A stretch of DNA of 64,000 nt from JAYZDK01 sp964604165 (GTDB lineage: Bacteria > Myxococcota_A > UBA796 > CAJQPC01): positions 1 through 64,000 of the forward strand of contig CAZRYF010000009.1 of assembly GCA_964604165.1 (NCBI GenBank), given 5' to 3'. Position 1 is the stretch's first letter; each line of letters starts with the position of its first letter. Of the stretch, positions 7,408 to 18,311 are shown in pieces. Under the pieces are notes generated by a model that did no database searches, was not told the origin of the DNA, and saw nothing but the letters and a program-made list of their open reading frames with translations. The translations under genes and the position numbers were made by a program.

Positions 7408-10388
7408 AGCGCCCCCAAACTGAAGTGGAGGCGCCAGGGGTCCTCTCCCCGCTCCTCGGGCCAGGCGGCGGCGAAATACTGGGGGTTCATGCCCACGTCG
7501 ACCTGCATCGGCCCCACGGGGGTTCGAATGCGCAGGCCCGCGCCGACGCCGTACCGAAGAAAGGGCTCGGGGTCGACGACCGCTGAGGTGGCCAGGACGG
7601 TGGGGTCTACGAAGAACACGTTGCCGGCGTCCACGAAGCCCACCAGGGAGGTGGTGTCCGTGCGGGAGAGGCCCATGACCTTCAGGGGCACCCATAGCTC
7701 CGCCGAGGTGTGCAGCATGGCATCCCCCCCGGTGGGCACCCAGCGGTCCGTGGCATCCCGCGCCGCCTCCTGAACCAGGGGCTCCAGGGCGTCGGGCCAG
7801 TCGATGTCGCTTAGGGCCACCCGGTTCTTGGGTCCCACCGAGTCCAGTGCGTAGCCCCGCAGGGTGCTCGCCCCGCCGATGCGAAAGCGCTCCTCCAAAG
7901 GCAGCGTGGCCGTTCGGCCCTCCGCCCAGCCAATGCCCGCTCCCCCCCCCAGCTGCAGGCCAATCGGCCCCAGGGGAACAATGGCCCGCCCCTGGCCGAG
8001 CAGGCGCACCGTGCGGTCTCCCGCCACGAGGTGGGTCCCATCGACCTGGATCGAAGTCAACAACCCTCGGGTGGGGTTGAGTCGATCGTCTCGCTGATCC
8101 AGAAACGCCGAGATGCTGGGCCCCCTGTGCAGCCTCGGCCCCATGGGCAGCACAAGTTCCTCGGTGGGGTCCTCGCCCTCCAACCAGGGGTCTCCCCCCA
8201 CCAGAGACCCGGCCGCCACGTCCTGCAGCCAGCGCTGCTGCACTCCGTAGGTGGCCACCACCCGAATTCGCTCAGCCTCGCCCCCGATCTGGACCCCCAC
8301 CCCCGCCCCGGTGCGCTCCAGCCGATAGGTGGGCTCCTGCTGCCGCTCCCTCGCCAACACATCCACAAAGACCAGACTCGCCCCTGGCAGGACCCGAGGG
8401 GCCTCATACCGCCCGGCCGCCCGCCACTCCAGCGCCGTCGCATCCAGTCGCCAGGCGTCCCCCTTGTAGCCAACTCCAACCTCTCCCAGGGCGGAGATAC
8501 GGTGCCCCCGGCCCATCAGGTTGCGCCGCGTGGCCCGGGAGAACACCCGCACCCCCGTGTCCGTGGCGACCCCTCCACCGGCCTCCAGGGAGGTCGTCGG
8601 CTTCTCTCGCACCTCGATGACCAGGTCCCGCACCGTGGCGTCGTCTCCTTCCAGCCGCACGTCCACCACCCGAAAGAGGTCCAGGGAGTAGAGCTGCTGC
8701 CGGGTGCTGGCCAGGGCGGAAGGGGTGATGGGGTCCCCGGTCTTCAGCGCCACTTCCTGGGAAATAATGCCCCTCCGGGTGCGGCGGTTTCCCCGAATGA
8801 TCACGTTGCGAAGGTGCGACTGGGCGCCGGGCACCACCTCCAGGCGCAAGCTCGCGCTGTGGCCGTCTCGAGACACCTGCAGGTTCGCGGTCGTGTCCGC
8901 CCGCAAGTGTCCAAGCTCCCGGTGGGTCTCCGTGACTCGCCGGGCCAGATCCTGAACGGCAGAGGGGTTCAGCGCCTTACCCTCCAAGGCCTCTGCTGCC
9001 AGTTGAAAGCCAGCCTCCAAGTCTGGCACCACCCCCACCAACTCGATGGACTCCAGCACCGTGCGCACCCCCTCGGACACCTCCACGCGCAAGGCCAGCC
9101 GCACCCGGTCCTCTTCCCGCTGCAGCTCCTCCACGTCGGAGCGAATGCGAACGTCCAGGTGGCCCTGTGCCCGGTACAGATCTTCGAGCGCCGCCCTGCC
9201 CTCGTCCACTTCCTCCTCGGTCAAATAGCCCCGGTCCAGCACGTCGCTGGACTCCCTCAGGGCACTGACTATGAACCCCGGTTCAAACAAGGCAGCCCCT
9301 TCCACCCAGATGCCGTCCCGCACCAGGCGATGAACCGGCCCCAACCGTCCATTCACCACTACGGTCCGAACGCTGGAGGTCTCTTCGAGGACCAGACTCA
9401 CTTGCGCCTCTCGGTACCCATCTCGCTGAAAATCCGCCTCCAACTGCCGACGGGCCGCCTCCAACTCCGCCTCTCCCAAGCGACCCGTGATCCGCGAGCC
9501 AAGAAGCGCCTCCACCTTGGACTTCCGAGGTAGCTCCCCGCCGCGCACCTCCACCTCCAACCGGAGACCCGGTTGCACCAGAAAAGACAGCAGATCTCCT
9601 TGTCCAGACCGAAAAGGAGGGGACAACACCGGGGTGACCTTGGCATCTCGCCACCCCCGCGCGTGCATTCGGGCCTCCAACCCTTCCCGGGTCCGGTCCA
9701 CCTCCTCCAGGGTGTATCGCCCCCCGGAACGCAGCCCATTGCGCCACCCCAGCCAGCGCATTCTCCGCGCCGAAAGGGCCGCCGTCCCCTGGTATCGAAG
9801 CTCCCCCAGCTCCAGGGGACTTCCCTCCTCCACCTCGATCACCAGGTCCAGGGCACCTTCCCCCTGGTCCACCACGGAGATGTCCAGGGAGACCTCGGCG
9901 TACCCTCGCATCGCATAGGCCGCAACCAGGCGCCACCGCAGAGGCTCCAGGTCCTCCTCGGGTACAAAGCGGCTTCCCCGATCCACGCCGGCCTCTGCCC
10001 TAAGCTCCGCATCCCGCATGGCCCAATTCCCCCGCACCACGACCCGACGCAGAGTCGTGGCTGGATAGACCCGGTAGGTGAGAAGCACCCCGACACCACC
10101 GTCCTCATCAAACAACGCCCAAGGCTCCACGTGAGCCTCCACCGCCTCAAACAACCCCAAGCTGTAGAGCAAGGCAAGATCCGCTCGAACCTCACGTGGA
10201 TCGTAGCGGTCTCCCTGCGCCGCCTTGAGCAGGGGCTGCAGGTTCTCTTGGGGAAGCCCACCCTCCGGTGCCTCGAGCCCCACCTGCACCAAAGTCTGGC
10301 CCTGGTACCAGGGAACGAAATCCGGCTCAGGAGCTGGCGCCGCCACCGCATGAACCCCCCATCCAAAAAACAGCAACAGGCACCACAT
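7404..10388 (-). CDS. Omp85 outer-membrane assembly protein (TamA/BamA-like)
   Basis: A 994-residue outer-membrane protein. A signal peptide (MWCLLLFFGWGVHAVAA) leads into a long series of POTRA domains (about residues 25-590), seen as repeated patterns like LRRVVVRGNWAMRDAEL, LRNVIIRGNRRTRRGIIS and LYSLGLFEAV. The C-terminal part is an Omp85 beta-barrel with FLDQRDDRLNPTRG and the loop-6 motif GGASTLRGY (about residue 840). This is more POTRA sequence than classical BamA (five) or TamA (three). Because it directly follows tamB, a TamA-like role with TamB is likely, but BamA cannot be excluded. ATG 10388 overlaps the tamB stop (TGATG); a GTG 15 bases earlier lacks a ribosome site. Confidence 0.88.
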   Translation of the reverse strand: MWCLLLFFGWGVHAVAAPAPEPDFVPWYQGQTLVQVGLEAPEGGLPQENLQPLLKAAQGDRYDPREVRADLALLYSLGLFEAVEAHVEPWALFDEDGGVGVLLTYRVYPATTLRRVVVRGNWAMRDAELRAEAGVDRGSRFVPEEDLEPLRWRLVAAYAMRGYAEVSLDISVVDQGEGALDLVIEVEEGSPLELGELRYQGTAALSARRMRWLGWRNGLRSGGRYTLEEVDRTREGLEARMHARGWRDAKVTPVLSPPFRSGQGDLLSFLVQPGLRLEVEVRGGELPRKSKVEALLGSRITGRLGEAELEAARRQLEADFQRDGYREAQVSLVLEETSSVRTVVVNGRLGPVHRLVRDGIWVEGAALFEPGFIVSALRESSDVLDRGYLTEEEVDEGRAALEDLYRAQGHLDVRIRSDVEELQREEDRVRLALRVEVSEGVRTVLESIELVGVVPDLEAGFQLAAEALEGKALNPSAVQDLARRVTETHRELGHLRADTTANLQVSRDGHSASLRLEVVPGAQSHLRNVIIRGNRRTRRGIISQEVALKTGDPITPSALASTRQQLYSLDLFRVVDVRLEGDDATVRDLVIEVREKPTTSLEAGGGVATDTGVRVFSRATRRNLMGRGHRISALGEVGVGYKGDAWRLDATALEWRAAGRYEAPRVLPGASLVFVDVLARERQQEPTYRLERTGAGVGVQIGGEAERIRVVATYGVQQRWLQDVAAGSLVGGDPWLEGEDPTEELVLPMGPRLHRGPSISAFLDQRDDRLNPTRGLLTSIQVDGTHLVAGDRTVRLLGQGRAIVPLGPIGLQLGGGAGIGWAEGRTATLPLEERFRIGGASTLRGYALDSVGPKNRVALSDIDWPDALEPLVQEAARDATDRWVPTGGDAMLHTSAELWVPLKVMGLSRTDTTSLVGFVDAGNVFFVDPTVLATSAVVDPEPFLRYGVGAGLRIRTPVGPMQVDVGMNPQYFAAAWPEERGEDPWRLHFSLGAL

Positions 10389-13300
10389 CAGTCGTAGTCC
10401 CACCGCAACTTGAAGTCTGCTCCATAGGCCCCACCCAGGCTCATGCCGTGGTCCTCCTCCAAACCCGATCGGTAGAAGGTCATGTAGAAGCTCTGGGTGA
10501 GCTGTTTCTCGACGCCGAGGTAGGTGTCCGCCGGGCGGTTGGGGTTGAATTCCCCGATGACATCAAACTCGTAGGGCGCACCCACCCGCTTCTCCACCAC
10601 AATGCGCGGCTCCGAGCTCACGAGGGTGCCCCGCTCGGTCACCCCTGTCACCACCTGGACGCGATCCACCAGCCCCCCGGAGCCCTGCTGGACCCTCTGC
10701 TCCAGCCCGACCCCGTGCAACACCAGGTCCGCCCCCTCCACCAGGAGCGCCGTGTTGATCCCGCCAAAACGCTCCAACTCCTCCCGGGTCATGCCAAACA
10801 CCAACAAGGCATTGATGTCCGCTTGGGACAAGGATGGCTCCGAGTTGGAGATCGTGGTCCACCCGGAAAACGGCCCCGCCACCTGGGTCTGAATTCGGTA
10901 GGTCTCCTCCCGGGAGCGCACATCCGCTTGCAACAGAAAGTCCAGCTCCGGATCAAAGGTCCATGGATCCACGTAGTGCAGCTCCGCCCGCAACACCTCG
11001 AAATCCTGCCCCTGAAGGGTGAAGCGCCCACCCGGGTTCATACGAACCCATCCCAGGAGCCCCGGCCGGGACGTGTCCCCCACAAACCGCAGCTCGGCAT
11101 CACAGGTGCCATCCGCCACGTTGTTCGACACGCGCACCGTGTCCTCCGCGTGGACTCGCATGTCGAACGCAAAGATCCCCTTGCCCTCCTCCACCTCCTC
11201 CAGGTCCACAAGGCGTTTCTCTCGAAGATCGATGACCCACTCCTCCCACTGGATGGTCTCGGCAAAGAGGATGTCGGCCAGTTCGATGTCCCCAGAGAGA
11301 AGCAAGGAATCTACGGGCCCATCAAACGAGAGGGCAGCATCTCCGTGCATGGGCGGAAGAAACTGCAGGTATTGAATCGTCCCATCCGCAAGGGAAGCTT
11401 GGAGGTCGAACCGGGTCGGACTCCAGTCCCGTGCCTCAATTCGGCCTCCTCCTTTGAAGGTGGNNNNNNNNNNATCTTCTCCAAACGAAATCCATCCGGG
11501 CTCCCCTCCACCACACCGGCCACCGACTCAAAGACGTGGGGAAACCAAGGGGTCTCCAGGAAAACCTCCTCCCCCCGCAGCGCCACCCGCGGTTCTGCAT
11601 CCTCTCGAGCCCCCTGGTACAGAAAGTCCAGCCGCCCCTGCCCCTCCGCCCGACTCACATGACCCGTGAGGGCCTCCAACCACTCAAGGTCCAGCTCTCC
11701 CCCGCCGCGAAGGTCCACCTGTCTGGGGCTCATGGTGCCCCCCAGAGTGAGATCCGTTCGCCCTCCCACCATGCGAATCCCCTCCAGGGTGGTCTCCCCA
11801 TTTCGCCAATCTATCGATCCCTTTCCCCGGTTTTCCAACGCGTGGCTCCTCCAGGATGCGGTGACCCGGTCCACTTGGACCCTGGCGATGTGCCCCCCCC
11901 CGCCCTGGGCACCCTTCAAGACAAACGACCCCTCCAGCTCTCCCCGAACAGGGCTGCCGTCCGCCGCCCGGGCATACAACAGGTGCCATGGCACCCGCAC
12001 CATTTCCCCCTGGATGTCGTAGGCCCAGCGGCTGTCCAAGCCCATCTTTCCAGAAAAGGAGGCGGTGTCTCCGAGAAAGCCACCCTGGAAGTCCATTCGA
12101 CCGCTCGATGAAGCAAATCGGAGCTGGCTGGAGCCCGCGGGTTCTCCAAAGATTCGAGTGCCCTGCAGGGCGATTCGCCCAGCGGGTTCCGGGGAAAAGA
12201 GTGTGCCTCCCACCTGGGCATCCATCATCAAGGAGCCCGTCAGTGGGCCTTCCAGCCGCCGGGTGTGGTCCAGGCGCTCCACGGCAAACCCGTCCCCCAG
12301 CACCTCCAGGTGCAATTCGTAGCCACGGCCAATCTGCCCTCGCGCCAGGAGGCTTTCGGCGCCCCCTCGACGCTGGAGCAGAAACTCCTCAATGTGCATG
12401 ATCCCGCCGACCATGTGCGCCCGGGCGCGACCTTCTGAGAACGTCTCGCCAAACAGGTCCGCATCCCGAATCTCCAGCCGGGTCTCCCCATTCAGGTGGA
12501 GCGGCTCCCCCGCCAGCGCCACCGTGCCATCCACCGTGCCCTCCAACCCCGGGATGTCCAGAAAGATCCCCGTGAGGTCGGACACCCTCGCATCCTCCAC
12601 CAGCATGTCCATTTCCAGGGTCAAGGGCTGCCGGATGTGCACGGCGATGTTTCCCTGGACCACGCTCTCCTCTTGCTGGGCTCGAAAGCGCTGGAACTCC
12701 AGGTCTCTAAGGTGTGTCGCCACAAGCTCTGTCCTTGCCCGATCTGCCCAGCGGATCCCAAGCAAACCAAAACCCCGCACATCCAGGTTGGCCCGGGCCT
12801 GCAGGGCCCTGTACGGACCAAACACATGAGCCTGCACCCGGCCCCGCCCCTCGGTCTTCAGCTGGGCAAAGGGGCGAAGAATGGCCAGGTCCGCCTCGTC
12901 CAGGTCCACGGACAAATCGAGGGTGGCTCCTTTCCCCCATCCCACGTGGGCCTCGGCCGTCCCACTTAGATTCCAGGCAAGCAAGCGATCAATCTCCAGA
13001 TCAAGCCCGGCCGGTGTCAAGGACACCCGACCTCGCACAGAAGCCCAGGGAATCTCCAACAAGACCCCAGGGTCCTCCAGGCGCAGCGCCCTGGTTCCCA
13101 CCACCAGATCCGTCGCCGCCAGGTCCAGATCCCCCTCAAGAGCCAGGGGGTGCAGCGTACCCGACAGGTGCGCTTCCGCATCACAAGTGAAGGCCACCCT
13201 TGCATTTGGACTGCCTGTCGTGCGCTTCCAGTGCTCCGTAAACTGCTGGTTTTCCGCCTGGACAGTGGCCTGCCTCACGGTCCCGTCCCATCCGAGAACG

Positions 13301-14292
13301 CCGTCCACCACCACCCCAGGGGCGGGCCAATCCCCGGTCAGGCCTTCCACCACGAGCGCTTCAGGGGTGGCCTGGAAAGCCGCGATGATCTCTCCTATGG
13401 CCGTCTCCTTTCCTTCTTCACCTACCAGCAGCGGGCGCCCCAGCACAGCGCCATCCACCACCGGGTCCTCAAGGGTTCCAGAAAGAGAGACATCGAGAGA
13501 AACTGTGCCTTCTACCCCATCCACACCCGGGGCGATCTCCGAGACAACACCCAGGTCCACCAACACCTGGAGGTCCCCCCCGAGCGCACTGTCGGCCACG
13601 GCATAAGAAAAGCTCCCCCCGAGCGCGGCCACCTCAAACGCCAGGTCGATGTCCTCCAGGTGCACTCCGTCTGCACCGATGGAGGCGGAGAGCACACGCA
13701 CGTCCTCGGCCACCTGGTGGAGCTCACCCGCCCTCACCTCCAAAGAGTCAAGCAAGAGGTTGGAGCCGGCCTCCCCTATGTCCGGCAGGATCTCCAGCCC
13801 CTCCAGCGCCACCATGGCGAGGGTGCCATCGGAGTCTGCCACCTCCACACGGAAGGCTCCGTCCCGCACCACCAGCTGCCTCCACGCAAGCGCCTCCATG
13901 GGCTCCCCCGTGGCGTACCACTCCAGCCCGGGCAGATCCGAAAGCTTGCCGTCCCGCATGCGCAGAAGAACCCGGGGGGCTGTCAGCTCCAGAACGTCCA
14001 AACCGAGGTCCAGACCTCCAACAGCGCGTACCCGGGCGGCCTGGAGGATGGTCTCTCCGTCCTTGTAGACGCGCACCCCCCCCAGGCGCACCTGGGGAGG
14101 AAACAGGCCCAGGCGCGCCGAGACCACCTTGGTCTCAGCTCCGATTGCAGCCTCGATCTGTTTGGCCGCTTCCCCGGCCAACCAGCCCCGAAAGGCCGCT
14201 GTCTGCATGACCCAATGGGCTACCCCAAGCACCACGACCGCGCCAAGCGCCCTTCTTGCAACGGGCTTCAGCCAAGCAGGTGGTTTCAACAC
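10388..14292 (-). CDS. tamB: TamB-like translocation/lipid-transport protein, interrupted by a sequence gap
   Basis: One long gene of about 1300 codons for an AsmA/TamB-type protein: an N-terminal membrane helix (about residues 13-28), then a very long series of amphipathic beta-strands and the C-terminal TamB domain ending in YLGVEKQLTQSFYMTFYRSG and an aromatic beta-barrel-like tail. TamB proteins bridge inner and outer membrane and carry phospholipids. A 10-N gap (11464-11473) breaks the reading frame: upstream ...GFRLEK and downstream TFKGGGRIEARDW belong together but lie in different frames, so the true gap length must be 2 more than a multiple of 3. GTG 14292 is preferred over TTG 14298 because GGAGAG then lies 8 bases upstream. 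Confidence 0.85.
11464..11473. other. Assembly gap of 10 N inside tamB
   Basis: Ten unknown bases. The coding frames on either side are each open and continue the same protein, but ten is not a length that joins them, so the number is a placeholder. Confidence 0.95.
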
Positions 14293-14392
14293 CAGCAACT
14301 CTCCGTCGCAAGCCCCGCCCGGAAGTGGATAACAAGGGCCGGAGCCCGTTGATTCCAGCGGGAAATCTGGCCCTCAACCATGCCGAGGAAAG

Positions 14393-14468
14393 TGGAGCGG
14401 GCGACGGGACTCGAACCCGCGACATCGAGCTTGGGAAGCTCGCACTCTACCAGCTGAGTTACGCCCGC
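14393..14468 (-). tRNA. tRNA-Gly (anticodon CCC)
   Basis: The minus strand folds as a complete 76-nt cloverleaf: acceptor stem GCGGGCG/CGCCCGC (14462-14468 with 14397-14403), D arm with AGCTGGT, anticodon stem CGAGC/GCTCG with loop TTCCCAA giving anticodon CCC (reads GGG, glycine), T arm GCGGG-TTCGAGT-CCCGT, discriminator T and an encoded CCA (14393-14395). It lies about 100 bp upstream of tamB on the same strand and could share its transcript. Confidence 0.96.
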
Positions 14469-14522
14469 GAGCCGCTATCGATATCACACGCATCCCTTGT
14501 TGCGGCAACCTGCGCCAGTTTG

Positions 14523-16487
14523 CTATCCCCCCATCAACTTCTTGATGGCCTGAATCCGTGTCGAGACCTCGCCCGCACGGTGACTGGGAAAGAGGTCTTC
14601 CAGCTCCCGCAGGTGCCGCAAGGCTGCTCGGTGTTTTCCCTGGCGAACCGTCAGATCCGCCAGCTCAAACAGCACATCTGGATGGCCGGCGTCGGCATCA
14701 TCCGCATCGTCCAGTGCATCTCGCAAGTAGGTCAGTGCCCCCCCCACGTCGCCTTCCTCCCGAAGGCAGCGTGCCACAAGGGCGGCTGCAGCCAGTCCAG
14801 GCATGCCCGCCAGCTTGGCTCGGGCATCCGCCGCCAACCCCAGGGCCAGGAGCCCTTGTGCTTCTTCCAGCACCTCTCCGTCGCTGCTCGAAACCGCTTC
14901 ATCAGGTGAGCCGGCTTCCCCGCCGAAGTCATCTGGATCCACGTCTTCCACCGCGCCATCCCCTTCAAACAGAGAGCCCAACAGTCCGGCGGCATCGTCC
15001 TTGGCGAAGGCATCTTGGGTTCCCAGGTCGAGCTGCTTGAGGAGATCATCCACGTCGGAATCGTCCTCCTTCTCAAGAACCTCAGGGGCCTCGACGACCT
15101 CATCGGGGGCCTCGATGACCTCATCCGTTGCCTCTTGGGCAACGTCCTCGGGGGCATCCACGGGCGGGCCCGCCTCCCTGGCGTCTCCTTCCAGCCAGAC
15201 CGAGAGGTCCTTCCCCTCCAGCGCGGCGATCCGTCTCTCCACCGTGTCCCGATCCGCGCCACTCACACCCTCCAAAAGCGTGCGAGCCAGCTCCGCGGAC
15301 TCCTCCGTCCTGCCAAGCGCAGCCAACAGCTCAGCCCGGGCGGCCACCAGCCCAGGAGGCTCTGGATCAGTCAAAGCGCCAGGCTCGGGATCGGAAGGTG
15401 CCTTTTCCTCCGATTCTCCTGATTCCTCCTCGGCCACGTCTTCCGGGAGCCCATCCAGCTCATCCAGGGCCTTCTCTGCCAACCCATAGGCCAGGAGCAC
15501 CTCGGCACGCACCATCTTGCGAGCCATGTTCTCGTCCGCGGGAGCCAGAGCATCCAGCGCCGTCAGGCGAAACCCTGCGATCTCCTCCACCAAACGGGCT
15601 TGCTCTGCCTGGGCAGCCAGATCCGGATCAGCGTCCCCCGCCGCTGTGGCGCGAGAGAGGGCACTTGCGCGTCCCTTGTAGTCACCCTTCCCGTGAAGAA
15701 TCTCTGCCAGGGCCACCAAGACGGGCCGAGCCTTTGAAGGATCCTCTCCCATCTCAAAAGCCCGGCCCAAGAGGTCCAGGGTCCGAGGGTCCTTGGGGTC
15801 ATTCTGGTAGGCGAGCTGCAGGTGTTTCAATGCGCTTGGCGCATCGCCACCGGCCAGGCAAGCATCTGCGGCATCCTGCAGCAGATCCGGCTCCTCGGGG
15901 CGAAGAACAAGGGCCTGGGAGGCCATGCGTCCCACCTCGTCCATTCGCCCGCGCCGGCGCATCTCGCCGATGACGTCCACGAAGGCATCGTAGGCCTCGT
16001 CCTTTCGGCGTGCCATCGAGAGCATCTCCGCAATACGAATGCGCAGCGGTAGATCCCCTGGTCGCAATTCCTGAAGCTTAATGGCGTAGTCGGCCGCCAT
16101 GCCCGGGTCCTTGTGTGCCAGCCCATCCACCGCGGTCACCAGGTTCTTCTCCGCTTCTCCCGGAAAACCCGCGGCCAGGTAGGCGTCTGCGAGCTGTGCC
16201 ACCCGCTCCATGTTCTTGGGGGCGATCTTCACCAGCTGTTTGTTTACCGCCAGTGCAGCCCGGTGGTTCCCGTCCTGGGTGTAGAGACGAACCAGTTCTT
16301 CGTAGTGCTTCTCCGCATCGTCCGAGCGACCGGAGCGTTCGTAGAGATCCGCCAGCTTCTGCCGCATCCGGCGGTCCCGAACATCCTCCTTGAGGATCTT
16401 CTTGTAGACCCCAATTGCCTCGTCGAACTGTCCCTTCTTGAGGAACCGCTGCGCCTGCTGTTCTTCAGCCTGCCGATCCAGTGCCAC
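14523..16487 (-). CDS. Large TPR protein with acidic linker
   Basis: A 654-residue cytoplasmic tetratricopeptide-repeat protein without a signal peptide. The first 350 residues are helical TPR units (QAQRFLKKGQFDEAIGVYKK, KLADLYERSGRSDDAEKHYEEL, ADAYLAAGFPGEAEKNL and others). About residues 365-580 hold TPR-like helices and a strongly acidic, low-complexity linker (EDVAQEATDEVIEAPDEVVEA). Two or three TPRs close the C-terminus (ALTYLRDALDDADD, RQGKHRAALRHLREL). GTG 16487 has GGGGAG 6 bases upstream and overlaps the end of accC, so it probably ends the pil-aro-acc transcript. Such proteins are common scaffolds in Myxococcota; partners are unknown. Confidence 0.75.
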   Translation of the reverse strand: MALDRQAEEQQAQRFLKKGQFDEAIGVYKKILKEDVRDRRMRQKLADLYERSGRSDDAEKHYEELVRLYTQDGNHRAALAVNKQLVKIAPKNMERVAQLADAYLAAGFPGEAEKNLVTAVDGLAHKDPGMAADYAIKLQELRPGDLPLRIRIAEMLSMARRKDEAYDAFVDVIGEMRRRGRMDEVGRMASQALVLRPEEPDLLQDAADACLAGGDAPSALKHLQLAYQNDPKDPRTLDLLGRAFEMGEDPSKARPVLVALAEILHGKGDYKGRASALSRATAAGDADPDLAAQAEQARLVEEIAGFRLTALDALAPADENMARKMVRAEVLLAYGLAEKALDELDGLPEDVAEEESGESEEKAPSDPEPGALTDPEPPGLVAARAELLAALGRTEESAELARTLLEGVSGADRDTVERRIAALEGKDLSVWLEGDAREAGPPVDAPEDVAQEATDEVIEAPDEVVEAPEVLEKEDDSDVDDLLKQLDLGTQDAFAKDDAAGLLGSLFEGDGAVEDVDPDDFGGEAGSPDEAVSSSDGEVLEEAQGLLALGLAADARAKLAGMPGLAAAALVARCLREEGDVGGALTYLRDALDDADDADAGHPDVLFELADLTVRQGKHRAALRHLRELEDLFPSHRAGEVSTRIQAIKKLMGG

Positions 16488-16497
16488 GCTCGCTCCC

Positions 16498-17841
16498 CTA
16501 TTCCCGCTCCTCGAGCCAACCTTCCAACCAGCGGGTATGGAAGCGTACCTCACGAAAGGCCTCCGAGGCCAACAAGTCTCGGTGAAGGGGCAGGGTGGTG
16601 TGGATTCCTTCGACCACGCACTCGTGAAGAGCACGGCCCATTCGGCGAATGGCTGCCTCCCGGTTCTCCCCGTGCACGATGATTTTGGCAGCCAGAGAAT
16701 CGTAGTAGGGCTGCACCATGGCGTTTTCATGAATGCCAGAGTCCACGCGGACTCCCGGCCCCCCCGCAACGTGGTACCCAGTCACGGTGCCCGGAGACGG
16801 CACAAAGGTCTTGGGATGCTCGGCGTTCACCCGAACTTCGATGGCGTGGCCCTGGACCTTTACGTCCTCCTGGGAGATGGGCATGGCCTCCCCCGCGGCC
16901 AGGCGAATCTGGAGCTCGATGAGATCGACCCCGGTGACTTCCTCGGTCACGGGGTGCTCCACCTGGATTCGCGGGTTGACCTCCAGGAAGAAAAACTCAT
17001 CTCCCTGCACCAGAAACTCAACTGTTCCCACGGTGCAATACCCGGAATCAGCCACCAGGTTGACGGCCGCTTCCCGAATTCTGGCGCGCAGGGAGTCTGA
17101 GAGGTTCGGGGCGGGCGCCTCCTCAACCAGCTTCTGGTGACGACGCTGCAGGGAGCAGTCCCGCTCCGCAAAGTGCAAGGCCCTTCCAAAGGCATCGCCG
17201 GCCACCTGCACCTCAATGTGCCGAGGCGTGGGCAGGAAGCGCTCCAGGAAGAGGGCGCCGTTGCCAAAGGCCGCCATGGACTCAGCCGCGGTCAACTCAA
17301 AAACGCCTCGTAGCTGTGCCTCGTCTTCCACAACCCGCATGCCTTTTCCACCGCCCCCGGCCGCAGCCTTGAGCATCATCGGGTAGCCCACCTCCTTGGC
17401 CACAAGGGCTGCGGCATCCGCAGACTCCAACACCCCGTCCGAACCGGGCACCAGGGGCAGCCCCGCTCTTCGAGCAGCCTCCTTGGCAGAGAGTTTGTCA
17501 CCAAACATTGCCAGGCTCTCCACGGAGGGCCCGATGAACACCATGTTGTGGTCGGCGACCTTGCGGGCGAAGTCCTGGTTTTCTGCGAGAAACCCATACC
17601 CTGGGTGCACCGCATCTGCGCCCGTGATGTCCGCAGCTGAGAGTACGTTGGGAATGGAGAGATAAGACTGCATTGCCGGGGCCGGCCCGATGCAGATCGC
17701 CTCGTCCGCAAACCGGACATGAAGCGAAGAAGCATCGCACTGGGAATAGACCGCGACCGTCTTGATGCCCATGTCGCGGCAGGCGCGAACGACACGGAGG
17801 GCGATCTCGCCCCGGTTTGCGACGAGTACCTTTTCAAACAC
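16498..17841 (-). CDS. accC: Biotin carboxylase subunit of acetyl-CoA carboxylase
   Basis: A 447-residue ATP-grasp enzyme that carboxylates the biotin on AccB with ATP and bicarbonate, the first step of fatty-acid synthesis. The N-terminus FEKVLVANRGEIALRVVRAC is typical. The Gly-rich ATP lid GGGGKGM is at residues 162-168, and the catalytic stretch EVNPRIQVEHPVTE at 287-300 includes the Glu, Asn and Arg active-site residues. Length matches the family. It follows accB with a 2-base gap, the usual accB-accC order. Confidence 0.97.
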   Translation of the reverse strand: MFEKVLVANRGEIALRVVRACRDMGIKTVAVYSQCDASSLHVRFADEAICIGPAPAMQSYLSIPNVLSAADITGADAVHPGYGFLAENQDFARKVADHNMVFIGPSVESLAMFGDKLSAKEAARRAGLPLVPGSDGVLESADAAALVAKEVGYPMMLKAAAGGGGKGMRVVEDEAQLRGVFELTAAESMAAFGNGALFLERFLPTPRHIEVQVAGDAFGRALHFAERDCSLQRRHQKLVEEAPAPNLSDSLRARIREAAVNLVADSGYCTVGTVEFLVQGDEFFFLEVNPRIQVEHPVTEEVTGVDLIELQIRLAAGEAMPISQEDVKVQGHAIEVRVNAEHPKTFVPSPGTVTGYHVAGGPGVRVDSGIHENAMVQPYYDSLAAKIIVHGENREAAIRRMGRALHECVVEGIHTTLPLHRDLLASEAFREVRFHTRWLEGWLEERE

Positions 17842-17843
17842 GG

Positions 17844-18302
17844 CTATCCCGCCTTGATTCGGAACAAGGCCTGGCCAAACTGAACCGGCTGGGCGTTGTC
17901 CACAAGGATCGCCGTGATGGTTCCCGTGGCGTCGGCCTCGATCTCATTCATGAGCTTCATGGCCTCCACAATGCAAAGAGTCTGTCCCTCCGTGACCTTG
18001 TCCCCCAGCTGCACAAAGGAGTCGGCGTCCGGAGAGGGCGCTCGGTAAAAGGTGCCCACCATGGGGGACTGCACCTCGTGGTCACCCGGATCCGAGGGTG
18101 TCGCCGCCGGCTCCGCCGTGGCCTCACGGGAGGGCGCGGAGGCCGCAGCTACAACAGGCGCCAACGCCACGGAGGCCGCGCCACCCGCAAGGTGCACCCG
18201 CACGGAGAACCCATCGTTCTCGGACCCCTCCGAGTACTCAAACTCCGCGATGCCCTCGTCTTTGAGGAGCTTCAACAACGACTCGATCCGATCCAGATCC
18301 AT
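17844..18302 (-). CDS. accB: Biotin carboxyl carrier protein (BCCP)
   Basis: A 152-residue carrier for acetyl-CoA carboxylase. The N-terminal 40 residues (MDLDRIESLLKLLKDEGIAEFEY) match the BCCP dimerisation region, an Ala/Pro-rich linker spans about 41-75, and the C-terminal biotinyl domain starts at EVQSPMVGTFYRAPSPDA. The biotin-accepting lysine is Lys116 in EAMKLMNEI. It lies between aroQ (9-base gap) and accC, the common aroQ-accB-accC arrangement of proteobacteria. Confidence 0.97.
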   Translation of the reverse strand: MDLDRIESLLKLLKDEGIAEFEYSEGSENDGFSVRVHLAGGAASVALAPVVAAASAPSREATAEPAATPSDPGDHEVQSPMVGTFYRAPSPDADSFVQLGDKVTEGQTLCIVEAMKLMNEIEADATGTITAILVDNAQPVQFGQALFRIKAG

Positions 18303-18311
18303 CTCGATCTC

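Noticed and set aside
14256..14909. Plus-strand frame over the tRNA and TPR gene
   Set aside because: It runs across tRNA-Gly and antisense to the TPR gene; residues are typical of a shadow frame.
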